Shown: positions 22,839 to 34,746 of the stretch, in pieces
How the letters are laid out: each line of letters opens with the position of its first letter
Numbering within the stretch: the stretch's first letter is position 1
Origin: Pleurodeles waltl
Taxonomy: Eukaryota > Chordata > Amphibia > Caudata > Salamandridae
DNA: 64,000 nucleotides
Assembly (NCBI RefSeq): GCF_031143425.1
Contig: NC_090444.1
Span: forward strand, 1,351,420,323-1,351,484,322
Direction: 5' to 3'
Program-made: the position numbers and the translations under genes
Notes under the pieces: generated by a model
The model's input: the letters and a program-made list of their open reading frames with translations, nothing else
What the model was told of the DNA's origin: nothing
Databases searched by the model: none

Positions 22839-22861
22839 CCACCAGGGTTTTAATGACCACC
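22839..22861 (-). repeat. Right terminal inverted repeat of the 9.4-kb Harbinger
   Basis: Inverse of GGTGGTCATTAAAACCC then TGGTGG. The preceding 240 bases are dense in GGCGGT/ACCGCC words that can pair with each other. TAT follows at 22862-22864. Confidence 0.7.
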
Positions 22862-22864
22862 TAT

Positions 22865-23668
22865 GTCTTTTCCTGAAATTTCTTCCATTACCATATTTCA
22901 TACTGTGATTTTCTGAATGTATTATCATTTAATATATCCCAATCCAAAATTGCCAAAACACTTCCAGAATTGTGTTACAGCCTGTTTGGCATGGTAAAAG
23001 GAGAGTCCATTTTGAGTTCAGTTTTGTCACAATGTTGCCTGCTTGATTACTCGCTCAATGGGTTCAAGAAATCTCCACCTTCTCCTGTTTCTTCTTGTTA
23101 TTTAATTGCTCTTCGTGTTTCACCTGGCCTAGCTAGCAGGAAGGTGTCCAGTTTTTTTCCCCTTTGTTCTTGATGCCTTTTTCCAGGGCAACCGCAGGAA
23201 GTGCCTCCTTACGTTAATCTCCTGTTATATTGCAACAAAGCTCTTTGGATCCTCTTTAGGCTTTCTTGCTAGAATAAAAATGTGACAGCAACCCTGAGAA
23301 AAAGATGGCCTTTCTGGACGCTTGCCAGATACATTTAAACTTTAATTCACACATTTATGTCAGTAACATATCTAAGGTGAGCTTTATTATCTGTAGTACA
23401 ACAAGACATTGTGTGGCCCATGCCTTTAGTTTGAGATACCAGTCGACATTTGGATGATTTTACAACCTTTCTCTGAAAGATGCTCAACTGTCAAGATCTA
23501 AAGTATGCTAAATTATTCTGCCCAAGAGGAGATTTTACAACTCAAGCAATGTTTTAAGGTTTTTACACCTTAAACTAAGTTAAAGGGCCCAGAAATTGAG
23601 TAGCCTGAGTCAGCCCTGATCACTTTATTTATTTAGAAAGGGATTGAAGGACGAGCTGAAGGACTTCA
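22865..23668. other. Non-coding, contains first copy of a dispersed repeat
   Basis: No gene recognised. The stretch 23001-23165 starts GAGAGTCCATTTTGAGTTCA and aligns with 35436-35600, about 12.4 kb away in the same orientation, with many substitutions. Confidence 0.4.
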
Positions 23669-23839
23669 GGCCTGATTACGACCTTAGCGGAGGGGATTAC
23701 TCCATCCCAAATGTGACGGATATCCCGTTCGCCGTGTTACAAGTTCCATAGGATATAATGGAACTTGCAATACAGAGTGCAGGATATAAGTCACATTTGG
23801 GACAGAGTAATTCCTCTCCACCAAGGTCGTAATCAGGCC
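23669..23839. mobile_element. Foldback Harbinger MITE, 171 bp
   Basis: Nearly the whole element is one inverted repeat. GGCCTGATTACGACCTT opens it and the inverse closes it, the outer 50 bases of each arm differ at about five positions, and the arms meet near 23750. The termini match family A Harbinger ends. A target duplication is not clear. Confidence 0.7.
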
Positions 23840-24044
23840 CAAAGTTGCAAGAGTTGCTAGACCAGCATCTCTACATGTTTTTGTTGAAACGACCATCCAG
23901 ATCTACTTTAATTTTCAAGGAAGACAAATGGAACATCATAAACAATCTAAGGCCAAACAACTTTCCAGACCTGCATTCAAGATTTCATCTAAGACTTCTG
24001 ATCCAGAAGATTAACTAATACAGGTAGGTTTCACTAAAGGCGTG

Positions 24045-27000
24045 TGTGTGAAAAGGCCTCTTTTTGACATGGTTAGCCCCCCCCCACTTTTTACCTGATG
24101 TATGATGTAGCCTAGAAATTGTAGTGCCCAGACCCCCTGCTAACCAGGTTCCCTGGGCCAGAGCTCTTTCTCTAAAACTGTTGTGATGCATTGGCACAAT
24201 TGTATACATCTTTAACTACCACTGTAAGTCCCTAGTAAAAGGTACTTAGGAACCCAGGGCATGGGGTACTAAGGGTAGGACCCTGAGGGCACCACCACCG
24301 ATTGTGTCACCCTCTAGGGCCATGCTTCCAGATGCCCCTAGCACTGCCATTGCAGGCTGGGTGCCCTGGTGCAAACCTAAAACACAAACTCGACATTGAA
24401 CACTGTCTGTGTGCCCTGTCCACCATACACTGCTTACACTATGGATAAGACACCCCTCTGGCAGGTCTTCCAGCCCTAAGGCAGGGTGCACCATATTATA
24501 TGTGAGGGCATAGCTGCATGAGCAATATGGCCCCACTGAGTCCTTGCCAACCCTGGGATACAGTGAGTGAACAGAGCAGCCATTTTAATACATGTGCTGG
24601 ACACTGGTCAGCACGGGTTTCCCTTCTACATGATCGCCACTCTAAACTCTGAGTTGTTTGGTATCAAACAACTCAGAATGATAAATCCAAACTGGTATCA
24701 GTAGTAGATTTATCCCTCAATGTACCCAGGGCGCACCTTTGCGGTGCTCCCTGCAAAACCTAACTACCCGGGCAAGGTTGCTGACTGGTCCTATCCAACC
24801 TGTCACCTCCTTACACCAAACTTCAAACCTTGGGGGAGAGATCCGTTTCTCTGGTTTATAGAACAATGCCCTTCCTGGGTGGAGATGCTAACATCCCCTC
24901 CCTCAGGAATGTGCACTGTCCTGGCGGTGAGCTTCAAAGAGCGTGTTGTTAGCAGCAGATGGTCAACCCCTTTTTAACCTCCACATTTGGCGGGAGCAAA
25001 CGTAGGAAACTACACAAAGAGTAGGGGGAGTTGCCCCACCTGGCATGCACCACTCCTAAGGTGTTGCCTGCAAGGTGGGCACTCCATTTAATTTTCCTCC
25101 ACCTTGGATGGAAGGGAAATAGCCAATCAGGGATAGGGAAGTGACACTTCCCACAGGAAGTGGTCACTGTAGTGGGTATAGCCACCCAAAAGGTAAGTGT
25201 CTCTTTGGTCACTACCAGGTTCCCCCTAAAATGCCCACTAAATTCAGTAATTAGTGGGCATCCCTAGGCCAGGTAATCAGATTCAATGAACAAAAGAAGA
25301 CCAGCACCAATAAGATCCAAATCACAATAACTGTGCACCTGCTGCATCCAAGAAAAGGCACTAAACACTGCCTGCTGCACCCAGGACCTGACAATCGACA
25401 CTGAGGATCTGGTGGACAACTGTAAAAACTCTAAAGAACCCTAGAGGACCTCTAGGCTTTGAAAATCACCATAGAACTCCCTCCAGAGAGGAGGTATCAC
25501 TCTACAACCGCAAGAAACCAGCAAGGCAGTGAGGGTCACTTCACTGACCTGCTGCTAACTGCCGAACCAGATGTCGCAGCTTCACCCAACAACACACTGA
25601 CTACAATGAGGTCAAATTCTGCAAATGTACCAAGTTTGGTGGTATTGCGCCCTCCAGTGGTCAAACCGTACCAAAACCCTGAGTTGTCAGCCAGCATCGG
25701 ACATCAAGACAACCAGCATGCCCGGGGCTGAAAAAGGGCCAGGAGGAAGCACCGGTTGAGGGACTTCAGGAACACCCTGGACCTCCTGCCCAAGCACCCC
25801 CATTGTCCTGCAAACAACCCTTGAACTGTTAGCGCCCCTGACCTTAATAAGTAAACTTACAAGGGGAGACAAATAGGTCGATATACATTTTGACTCGCAA
25901 GAAGATCTTACCATAGCTCCAGTACATAATCAATAATCAATGCACAATAATCAACAATCATTAGTAATCAATAACATCAATATTCAATGGAATCAGTAAT
26001 TGTCACACACCATGACCCTTCAGTCATGAATAACCACACCCTTAGTAAAAGTTTAGAATGTTTATTTCCCTATATTAACAATGCTAAGGTAATGTAGATT
26101 AATCTCAAAATCAAATGAAACACATACAGAAACAGCACTGGTTGTCTAAAGCAGCGGAAGAAACACAATCTTATCAAAACTTGTACTACAACACATTCTA
26201 AAGTTACGGTGCAAATCAATAGCAGAGTCAGCTGTGTCAACGAGATGAAATACATGAAGTTAAGCAGAGAAATCCATCAAGCATTAGTCTCTATTGTCAT
26301 AAGTCAGGATCCTCGACTAACATCAGTTTAGCATCAGCATGTTGGGCTTCATGCAAAACAATTTAGTAACACCAATTTGGAAAAACATCTAACTATGATA
26401 GAGTCATAGACAAAACAGTGCAGTTGGTACGTAGAAAGGAAAAGCAAATATGCATAATAGTCACATTTCAGGGTGTACCTATCCTGGGTATGGATCAGCA
26501 AAGCAGAATCAGTCTTCATCCTCAGGGCCTCAGTTGATCAGCAAGGCATCAGGCTCTCAGTCAGGGAATATGAGCCCAATGAGCCAGAAAATCAGAATGG
26601 CAGAATGATCTGTCTTCTCTCAGAATGTCGGAATGAATTTCTGGACTTCTTCTACCTCTGCTGCATTGTTATATTAAGGTCACCTAAACTATCCCCTAAT
26701 TCCCTATTGGTCAGTCAATCGTATATTCATAATCTGTCCAATAAAACTACAATACCAAATCTATGAATTCTACAATTTCTCCGTTCTCATAATGTTGATT
26801 GGTTCGTCTTGCGATGTCCTCATCATCCGGCTTGTCAGGTAACAATATTGCTGCAGCTTCTACTCTAGTCAGTGTCTTCATTGTTCTTGTCCTGGGAAAG
26901 TCACTCTTACACACATTACACATAAAATGTGGCATTAGCAAGAACATCATCTCCTAGCAGTCGGTTCTCACAAAAAGCTTCAGTTATGAGCACATTTAAA

Positions 27001-28110
27001 CAATACAATAGACATTTCACAGTTTAATTCTCTTGGTCAGCGTTTTTACTAAACTCTAAGAAATACAGCTTTTACATGAGGCCTGGCAAAATAGGCCAAG
27101 TCACTCGCTAAGTTAAGGCCTACAATTTATAAAGCTAAAGCATACTTCATAATCCTTAATATGACATTTTACTGCATTAATCTAACACATAGTCAATATT
27201 TCATAAGTATTAATCATTGATTAATACACTTTGTTAACATTAGTGCCCATTCTTCGAGGTCACATTTTCAAATGCGTTCATTATTTTTCTACATTTTCTT
27301 TCATTTCTACATGAACTTATTATTCAAAATGCATAAACACTCATTAATAATCTTTTTGAAAGCACCTGCGCTAGCACCTTACCTCCCGCTCCAGAGGATA
27401 TCCTTGCGCACAGCTCCTGGCTCACCGATTCGCTCTGCACCCGGCCGCCCTGTGCCCTGCAGCAAAGAGCCTGCTGTGCCCTAAGGGTCCTCCACCCCTT
27501 GCAACCTCGACACTCCAAGGGGACACCAAGGAACCATCTTTAAATGCACCTGTGCAGTGCTTTTCCAAGCTGACTCCCTTAGTGGCCTTGCACCAGCTCC
27601 AGAGGCCTTTCATTGATGCTCCTATCGGAACCGGGAGCCGTCTGAACTTCTCCAGCTAGCACAGTGTGCCTACCGACAACCTTGACCAACCTGCAAATGA
27701 AGAACTTGGAAACCAACTGTATGTTTTTTAAATGTATTTTTAATGTTTACCTTTGATTGATTCCTTTAGGCCATAATTACGCACAAAAAGAATATTTTTA
27801 CTGAACTTCAAAAATTCATACCTCAAAAAGTACTTAACCAATTTTGATAATCTTGATCTAAAAAATTACATAATAATCTGAAGTATGTTTATAAAGTGGT
27901 CTTGAGTTATTCCTTTGAGTGTGTGAGTTGCATGAGTACAACAAATGCTTTGCACTTCTCCAAGATTGGCCTAACTCTCGGCCAAGAAACTTTACAAATT
28001 AGAGCAATAGGTGATCTAGTATTTACACCTGTAAACCAACATGTTGTTGCCTGGACCACCTGCACAGTATGCCTAGCTTAGCACACTACATAGAGGGCAA
28101 GCCGCCTACA
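24045..28110 (+). mobile_element. Solo LTR with nested insertion, GCGTG target duplication
   Basis: Begins TGTGTGAAAAGGCC and ends AAGCCGCCTACA, flanked by a perfect GCGTG duplication (24040-24044, 28111-28115). Without the nested element at 25827-27376 it is about 2.5 kb, the size of the other solo LTRs. The block around 24440-24720 aligns with 6560-6800, and the 3' part (TTTGAGTGTGTG...GTACAACAAATGCTT near 27915) aligns with about 8610-8660. No coding capacity. Confidence 0.65.
25827..27376. mobile_element. Nested LTR-like insertion, 1.55 kb
   Basis: Interrupts the solo LTR. It starts TGTTAGCGCCCCTG and ends CTGCGCTAGCA, giving TG...CA ends with a short imperfect inverted repeat (TGYTAGCGC). 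The AT-rich interior contains repeated AATCAATAATC words near 25920-25990. No target duplication could be confirmed, so the boundaries are provisional. A 67-codon minus-strand frame at 26747-26950 matches nothing I know. Confidence 0.4.
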
Positions 28111-28115
28111 GCGTG

Positions 28116-28440
28116 TTGTTCAATGAGCAAGGAATAACCAAGTGGGTGGTATTACTATGGGCTACAAAACATTGGATGTTAACGATGTATGTGATTGTCA
28201 CAGCTCCTTTGCCTTGTATTGTTTACATTCCTTTTCTCTGAAACAAAACAATATAATTCTGATGATAAAAAAAGAAAGAACAAGGTGATGTAAACAAGGG
28301 CTACGTTTGTAACAGAAAGATCATAATTCGCGTTCTTGTGCAGCACAACCTGCGTGTCACTCTAAGAAGTCAGAAAACTGGAAAGCTGGCCCTTTGAAGG
28401 AGCTAATTTAAGATGGAGAACAACATGCAATTCAAGACTC
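28116..28440. other. No gene seen
   Basis: Short AT-rich region between the solo LTR and the gypsy integrase fragment. The gypsy element may extend into it in a form too decayed to read. Confidence 0.25.
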
Positions 28441-28971
28441 ATTAGAACGGTCAAAGGAGGTCCAGGAGAAATTAATAAAGAATTTAGAGAATACCAAATC
28501 CAAACAGAGATTAAAAGCCAATCGGCATAGGCAACCAGCTCCTACTTATGGGATGGGAGAGAGAGTTTGGTTGTCCTCTTTTAATTTACCTTGTTCCAGT
28601 TGCAGAGCTAAATTTTCTCCCAGATATTTTGGCTTTTTTTAAATGCCCAAAATTACTAACCCTCCCCATTTGTGGAGGGTACACCCTTCCTTTCAGACTT
28701 CCCATTTAAAACTTTATCTCTGTGATAGACATCATCAGGGTAAAAAGAAACCAGCTTCTATACTCATTGATGGACAACCTGAGTATGAAGTTCAGGAGAT
28801 CTGTGATTTACACTTCTTTAATCGGAAGCTTCAATATTGTATTGATTGGAAGGGTTATAATCCATTTGAACATTCATGTGAACCAGCTGAACAGGTGTAA
28901 GTTGCTTTTTTGGTTAAAAAATGATATTCTAAATTCCCCCAGAAACCCGGAGGTCATAAGAGAAGGTAGAG
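28441..28971 (+). pseudogene. Ty3/gypsy integrase C-terminus with chromodomain
   Basis: Frames give KANRHRQPAPTYGMGERVWL then SPRYFGFF, the conserved R....P.Y..GD.VWLS..NL...KL.PR..GPF region at the end of gypsy integrases, followed by HPSFQTSHLKLY (VHPVFHVSLLKPY pattern) and a chromodomain EYEVQEICDL...LQYCIDWKGYNPFEHSCEP. In the chromodomain the final aromatic of the WEP motif is C. A TAA interrupts between the two blocks (near 28641). This would steer integration to marked chromatin in a live element. Everything upstream of the integrase tail is missing. A purine-rich stretch (AAGAGAAGGTAGAG) directly precedes the LTR, as a polypurine tract should. Confidence 0.65.
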
Positions 28972-30170
28972 TGTAAGGGTTTTTACCTTACCTGTTTACC
29001 AAGTGTGGCTTCCTATGTGGTATTTCGCTACCCTGGGGTACCTCAGTTTTCTATGGCTCCAGCACACCTAAGTTTCCTCTGGAACAGGCATGTCGTGATG
29101 TCCCTGGCTGCCATCTTGTTTTCCTTCAAGCGCTTTTCAGCTTATTTGGGCCCATGCAGTGAACTCTGGGGTGACTGGGGGCCATCTCCCTGCCAGCTGC
29201 CTTGACCGCCTTGCCGCCTTTCTGCTTTGTCGTCCTTTGGCGGGCCAAGAGCCCATCAGGATCTTGCGGAGAGGGCCGCGGGAGGGTGCGAGCGCAGCCA
29301 ATTACTGCTCCCTGTTGGGGGCCGTCTCCCTTCCCTGCCACCTTGCCACCTGTTGTTCCACTTCAGGCAAGGAGCCCATCAGGAACCTGCAGAGGGGGCT
29401 GCAGAGGAAGCGAGTGAGGCAAGTTACCGCTCACCACTGGGGGCTGTCTTACTGCCCTGCCGCCGTGACATCCCGTTGCTAGCAAAGAGCCCATCAGGAA
29501 CCTGCGGAGGGGGCTGCAGAGACTGCAGAGGTTGTGGGGAAGAGCTGGTGGCCCATCTACAGTCATCACACCACCTGGCTGTCATGCCGCAGATCGGAGG
29601 ATTGAAGCAGCATTTTGAAGCTATGCCACACCACATTGCACTTCGAGGATAACAGCTGGTGACCACAAGTGCTGCGAACTGCCGCATTTATTACCATTGC
29701 CTCACCCTACCACGGCTAAAGAAAACTGTCAGGAATTCACGGAGGCTCTTGGTGATACCCCGACGACACGGCACAGCGAATTGGAGGCCTTCAGACCCTC
29801 CAGTATTAAGAGCCGTGGAGGCCATGGGAGAGGCTTTGGTGGCACGACACTGAGAGGACTGGGGTGCAACGTGCGAGGGCCGACCCCTCCTTACTGCAGC
29901 AGGACCCACCCACTGATTGCCGTAAAGAACTGGTGACATCAGCAGGACACTCCACAGGAGGCTGGAGGCAGACCTGTTGTCCCACTATAGGATGGAGCTA
30001 TGAGGTACTGTTGGTGTTTTTAAATTCCACTTCTGCCTTAATTATCCACGGAAGGCTTCATCTTTTTAGGGCACCCAGAGAGATTGCAGGGACGCTGTGG
30101 GAACCACATGGTACATTTCCTATCTTAAAACAACTGAAACATCAAGCATTGTATCGTAGGTCAAAATGAC
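28972..30170 (+). repeat. Start of 3' LTR of the gypsy element, right end not found
   Basis: TGTAAGGGTTTTTACC follows the polypurine-like tract. The first 200 bases align with the fragment at 13186-13447. From about 29170 the sequence is GC-rich and partly tandem. I could not find the closing CA or a duplication, so the end at 30170, where LINE-like sequence starts, is only a guess. Confidence 0.4.
29249..29540. repeat. Imperfect tandem repeat, about 119-bp unit
   Basis: GAGCCCATCAGGAWCYTGC recurs at 29249, 29372 and 29487, with GGGGGC(C/T)GTCT and CTGCC(A/G)CC words between. About 2.5 diverged copies inside the presumed LTR. Confidence 0.55.
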
Positions 30171-31401
30171 TGCAAAAAATATTTAGATCCGGCCATTTGG
30201 TTTTGGGGAGATCAAATTTTTTCCCTATGGGACAAAGAGAAGTCTCTCTCTAATTCTTTAAAGCCTGGCTCCTCAGACCATAAGGGTTTTCCTTTATCAG
30301 AAAAAAACCTTTCTACTTGTCCTTATTCCAAGAAATCAGTCCCTCCTCATGCCTTAGCAGTCCAGCCTTGTCTCACACATCTTCCTTTATTCTTGAGCCT
30401 TCGGCTTTTTGTAAAGCTTCTTCGCCTGCTCCAACTATAATTCACCCCATCAAATCATGACGTAACCAGTCTGGCTTCTGTAAAGGAAAGCTCATCTCTC
30501 GAACCTGGCATTGATGCTCCTTTTCCATGCACCGACCTGGAGAATCTTCCTGGGGACTTCACTCTCCCTGATCTCGACTTAGAACTTATCCAAAGATATG
30601 GATCACACCAGGAAGCTCATCCACGGGACTAAAGCTCTTTAGTAGCACACCCTCCAACCAGTCCTCTCTTTGTTCTCATCTTTCAACAATACCCAACCTG
30701 AACCTTAACATTAATACTTTAAGCATTAATCCTGATCAAATGTTTTGGTCTCGTCTTCGCTCTCAAGCTTAGAGTGTCTCTTATCCTCTATTTTGAACCT
30801 TTTACAAAAATTGGTTGGTGGGTCTGACTGTATTCTTGACTCTGTAACAACCATTTGAAAAGAATTGACAACGGATAATGCAGTATATCCTGGATTTCTC
30901 TCATAGTATCACAATGATCTCTTAGCACGGAATCACACTATCGTAAACAACAAAACACCCATTGGTACTGATTTTTGCTCCCAGGGTGGAGCACCACAGG
31001 TGGGTCCATCCCCTGCGAATCTTACGCCAATTGAGAGCCCAGTCAATTCCATTATAGTTGTATTAAGAGACTTTTGAACAGAGACAGACCTGGAACCAAG
31101 CTGCCAAAACTCTCAGACGGTTATGTTTCCAATTTTCAAAGCTCGACCAAAGGCCATTATCCTGGCTAGTTCCTAGAGTACTCCTGTACAGCCTTTAATG
31201 TATAAAAGGAAAAAAGTCAAAAGGTCTAAAAAATCAATCCAGAGACATACTAAAAAAGGTCAGAGAAAGATATGATTCTCCAAAGACCAATCTGGCCTGC
31301 AAAGTTCCTTAAACCAGGGGGCTCCAGCCTTACATTCTTGTCTTGCACCTACCGTCTCTTCGTCAACGTGCGAACTCCATCCACCCATCAGCAATCCTGA
31401 A
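30171..31401. other. 5' part of the LINE, no ORF recognised
   Basis: Low-GC DNA with many stops. It may be decayed ORF1 or 5' UTR; nothing specific could be read. Confidence 0.25.
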
Positions 31402-32093
31402 ATGGTCAACTTAATCTCAGCTTGTGAGCCAACTATCTCTCAACCAATTAGGTCATCCTTAAATCCCTCTGCACAATCCTTTGAAGCCACCACAGGACTT
31501 ATATCCACTCAGACTTGGCCGCAACCCTTCAGAAGAGGACAGGGTCGCCATCCTGAGGATACCTTAACTTTAGATTTTATGCTTTTATTTGACAATTATC
31601 TCTTTTTCAACAGATCTCAATTGCTAAAATGTTTCTCTGATATTGAATCTCTTAGAATGATTGAAAGTAGGGATATACATTTGGTCTCTTTGAAGGTTGC
31701 TGACTTTGGTCCCTTGTCTCGTGTATTGTTTTTCTCTAAATTGGCTGTTAACAAAATCTTAAGTAATTTAGAGTCTTCACAATGTAAAGGTATTGATGTA
31801 GTTCCCGTCTTGAGAGAGATGGGTTAAAGGTTAACCGAGTGGGATCTCCAATCTCCTGATGAGGTATGGAAACCTTTTTCCTCTGGCATTCCTTTGGTTA
31901 AACATGACACTAACTCTCACACTTATCAGTATTTAAAAGTTCATCTGGGGGCTTATGGCAGAGAAGTATTATTTAGGGACCCTTCCGTTTGTCTGCCTTC
32001 TGATTTGAGCATCAATCCCTACTCTTGGAATTGGCTACCAGTAGCATTAAGTAGTTATACCACAACCTCCAGGCTACCACCACCATCAATGTA
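31402..32093 (+). pseudogene. ORF1-like region of the LINE
   Basis: A 141-codon frame (31402-31827) and, after one TAA, a further frame to 32093 in the same phase. Together they would make a protein segment ending just before the endonuclease. It shows no zinc knuckle or RRM that I recognise; the assignment rests on its place immediately upstream of the endonuclease ORF. Confidence 0.35.
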
Positions 32094-32106
32094 GCAATGA
32101 GCTTAC

Positions 32107-34746
32107 CCTTTTATCTTGGAATGTGGCAGGTATAAAGTCTATAGGGGAAAAATGTATTTTCTGGACTCCCTCGGTCCTGATATAGTTTGTCTCCAAGAAA
32201 CCTGGTCTATTGGGAAGTTGCAGTTTAAAAATGATTATTCCTTTTGCTGTAAGGCCTCCCCCTCAACGAGGGCACACGCAAAGGGAGGGGTTGCATGTTT
32301 GCTGTCAAATAGACTGCATTGGCAGCATGAATGCTTTAGGGATCCCAGTAATTTGTTTTTAGTAGTAACTTTACACTGCATTGGAGTCAGAGATAAGGTA
32401 ATCTCCCTTACTTTGATTAACTTTTATGTGCCTCCTGGTGTCCCTTCTTATAATCTCTTATTTAAGGTATTTCTTTACATTAAGGAACTCTGTGACAGGG
32501 ACCCAGGAACCTTAATCATCATGGTAGGAGATCTAAATTTTAAGATTTCAAACCCGGGGCTTGCTTCCTTCTGGGATGAGGAAAAGGAAGAAGCATTTGG
32601 ATTACCACCTTGTACTTTTCCTCACAAAATAAGGGTTGATAAGCGCGGGAAGCTTTTTCTCGAGTACCTGAGAGAAATGATTGTATTGTTGCTAATGGTA
32701 GACTCCCATCTGACTCCTAGCCCATTCTACCCATAAATCGCCTAGGGCCGCTGCAATTCTAGACTACATGGTAACAAACTATCAGTTTTATTCTCTATTA
32801 AAGGACATAATAGTAGTATAGACTACCCTTAGTGATCACAATGTTCTGGTAGTATCTCTTGATCTGAAGGCGGAAATCGCTAATTCATGGAGCTTAGCAG
32901 GGGAGCACCCCCAGCTAAATGTTAAAAATGGTAGAACATATTTGTCCCGAGTAGTTTTAAGGGGCTCAAAAGAATCCTGGAAAGTACCCTGATGAATGAT
33001 CTTGTTAGCTGGGTAGGAAATGTAATGGAGAGTTTCACTAGTTTCATGCAACTGGTCATTTCAACCCCCTGTCAAAAGCCTCAGAATAAATATATAGCAA
33101 AACCCCACTCCATGTTATTACTGAATAGAGAAATTAATGCTCTTTTCGTAAACAGTATTGGGATCATACATCTGTGAGGCAATCCCAGCTAGACATCTTA
33201 AAAAGAGGGAGAAGGAGGTTAAGAGTGTGCCTAAAAAAGGATGCCACAGATAGATCCTGGGTTGCAATAAGAGAAGCAGCCTCTTCTGACCATACTTGGT
33301 GATTTTGGCCGTTGATCGCAGAGGTGTGTGGTACAAAAACCAGGCCCCTCCCAATATCCATTAGTTAATTAAGCTGGTCGACTTTTCTATCTGACCTTTA
33401 TGCTTCTAATGGGACTACAGTGGAAATCCCTCCAACCAGATTTGATTCCTCATACTCAAACCCAACCCTAAAAGAAATTGAGGCTGCAATAAAAAGAATG
33501 CTTTGTTCCGCCACAATTGGAACGGATGAAATCCCAATATTGCTAATAAAATACGATATAGCCTCCTGGTGTAGGATTTTATTCCCGGTGTTTCAGTATT
33601 GCTATGAATAAAAAGGGGATCAAAATTGTCCTAGGAATTACTGCCAGATTGCACTTTTGGATGTGGTCGGAAAAATCTTTACTAAATTCTTGTTGTGACA
33701 GATTAATGATTGGGCAGAAAGGTGCAAAATTATCCACTAAGAGCAGTCAGGCTTTAGGAGAAATCAGGGCACAATTGACAATATCTCTGTTTTGCAAGTA
33801 ATTAATGAAAAATATGTCTCTCTGAAAGGGGAAGTGATCTATGCAGCCTTCATAGATTTCTCCACAGCATTCAATAGGGTAGACAGTGTCCTATTATGAC
33901 TAGGCATGCCCGGCACTCTCTTTGACCTTGTCGTAGCTCTTCATTCCTCCACCAGGTGCAGAGTTTTGCCAGGGAGTGAACAAGGTCTATCTCATGTCAT
34001 TTCAACCAAAAACGGCCTAAAACAAGGATGTATGTTTGCACCACTGTTATTTTCCCTGTATCTTTCGCTTTGCTAGCACATTTAACTCCATGTGAAGGCC
34101 TTGCTCCCAAATTAGGAGGTAGATCACTATGCTGTCTACTTCATGCAGATGACATAATAATTTTAGATCGTATCCCAACAGGGCTTAATACAGACTAAGA
34201 GACATCCAATAATACACTGAAGCTCACTTTTGAAAGATAAATTGCTCAAAAAGCAAAATCTTGTGCTTTCATGAGAACAAAAGATTAAAGTACAGCAATT
34301 TTAGCTGGACCTTGGGAGCTCAACACCTTGAAAGAGTAACCTCTTACGCATTTTTGGGTAATATTGTCTGTGGGAGCCTCAAAGACAGAGAGCATATTGA
34401 GCATAATCCAAGGAAGGCCCAATCCCAAGCTAATGGTCTGAACACCTTATATAGGGCAACAGGCGGAAGGCATTTTAAACACCTCTTAGAGGTATATCGG
34501 GTGACGATACCTCCATCTTTATTGTATGGTATAGAGCATATTGTGGTATCAAAATGGACCTTTCTCGATAAACTTGAGGGATGTGTCTTAAGAAATATTT
34601 TAACTGTAAACTCTGCCTTTTCTGTACCGTTATTAAGACTTGAGTTGGGCCTGCGTAGTTCTTTTATTCAAGGCCTGGCTGCAGTAATTTATTGGATGTT
34701 TAATTTGATGACAGGCAGTAATGACTCTTTGCGGTCAGTGCTATAA
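32107..34746 (+). pseudogene. LINE ORF2: endonuclease and reverse transcriptase, broken
   Basis: Endonuclease motifs appear in order: LLSWNVAGI (32107), then after a one-base frameshift DIVCLQETWS (32178), MVGDLNF (32521) and LSDHNVLVVSL (32830). Reverse transcriptase motifs follow: NQGTIDNISVLQ (33763), AAFIDFSTAFNRVDS (33842), GLKQGCMFAPLLFSLY (34014) and LHADDIIIL (34139), a YADD box with H. A 161-codon frame at 34261-34746 carries the C-terminal region (LLYGIEHIVVSKW, LELGLRSS). At least four frameshifts and several stops separate these. A live protein would nick DNA and copy its own RNA at the nick. Dead copy. Confidence 0.65.

Larger units (their letters stand above)
13488..22861 (+). 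mobile_element. Harbinger transposon, 9.4 kb, TAT duplication, three genes
   Basis: Bounded by 23-bp inverted repeats (19 of 23 identical) starting GGTGGTCATTA and by a perfect TAT direct repeat (13485-13487, 22862-22864). In order it holds a Myb/SANT-like gene (plus), an open DDE transposase (minus), a second Myb/SANT-like gene of a different type (plus) with a repeat-rich coding tail, two non-coding tandem arrays, G-rich DNA and the right end. Harbinger elements usually carry one transposase and one Myb-like gene. Both Myb-like genes here are broken while the transposase frame is open. Confidence 0.75.
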
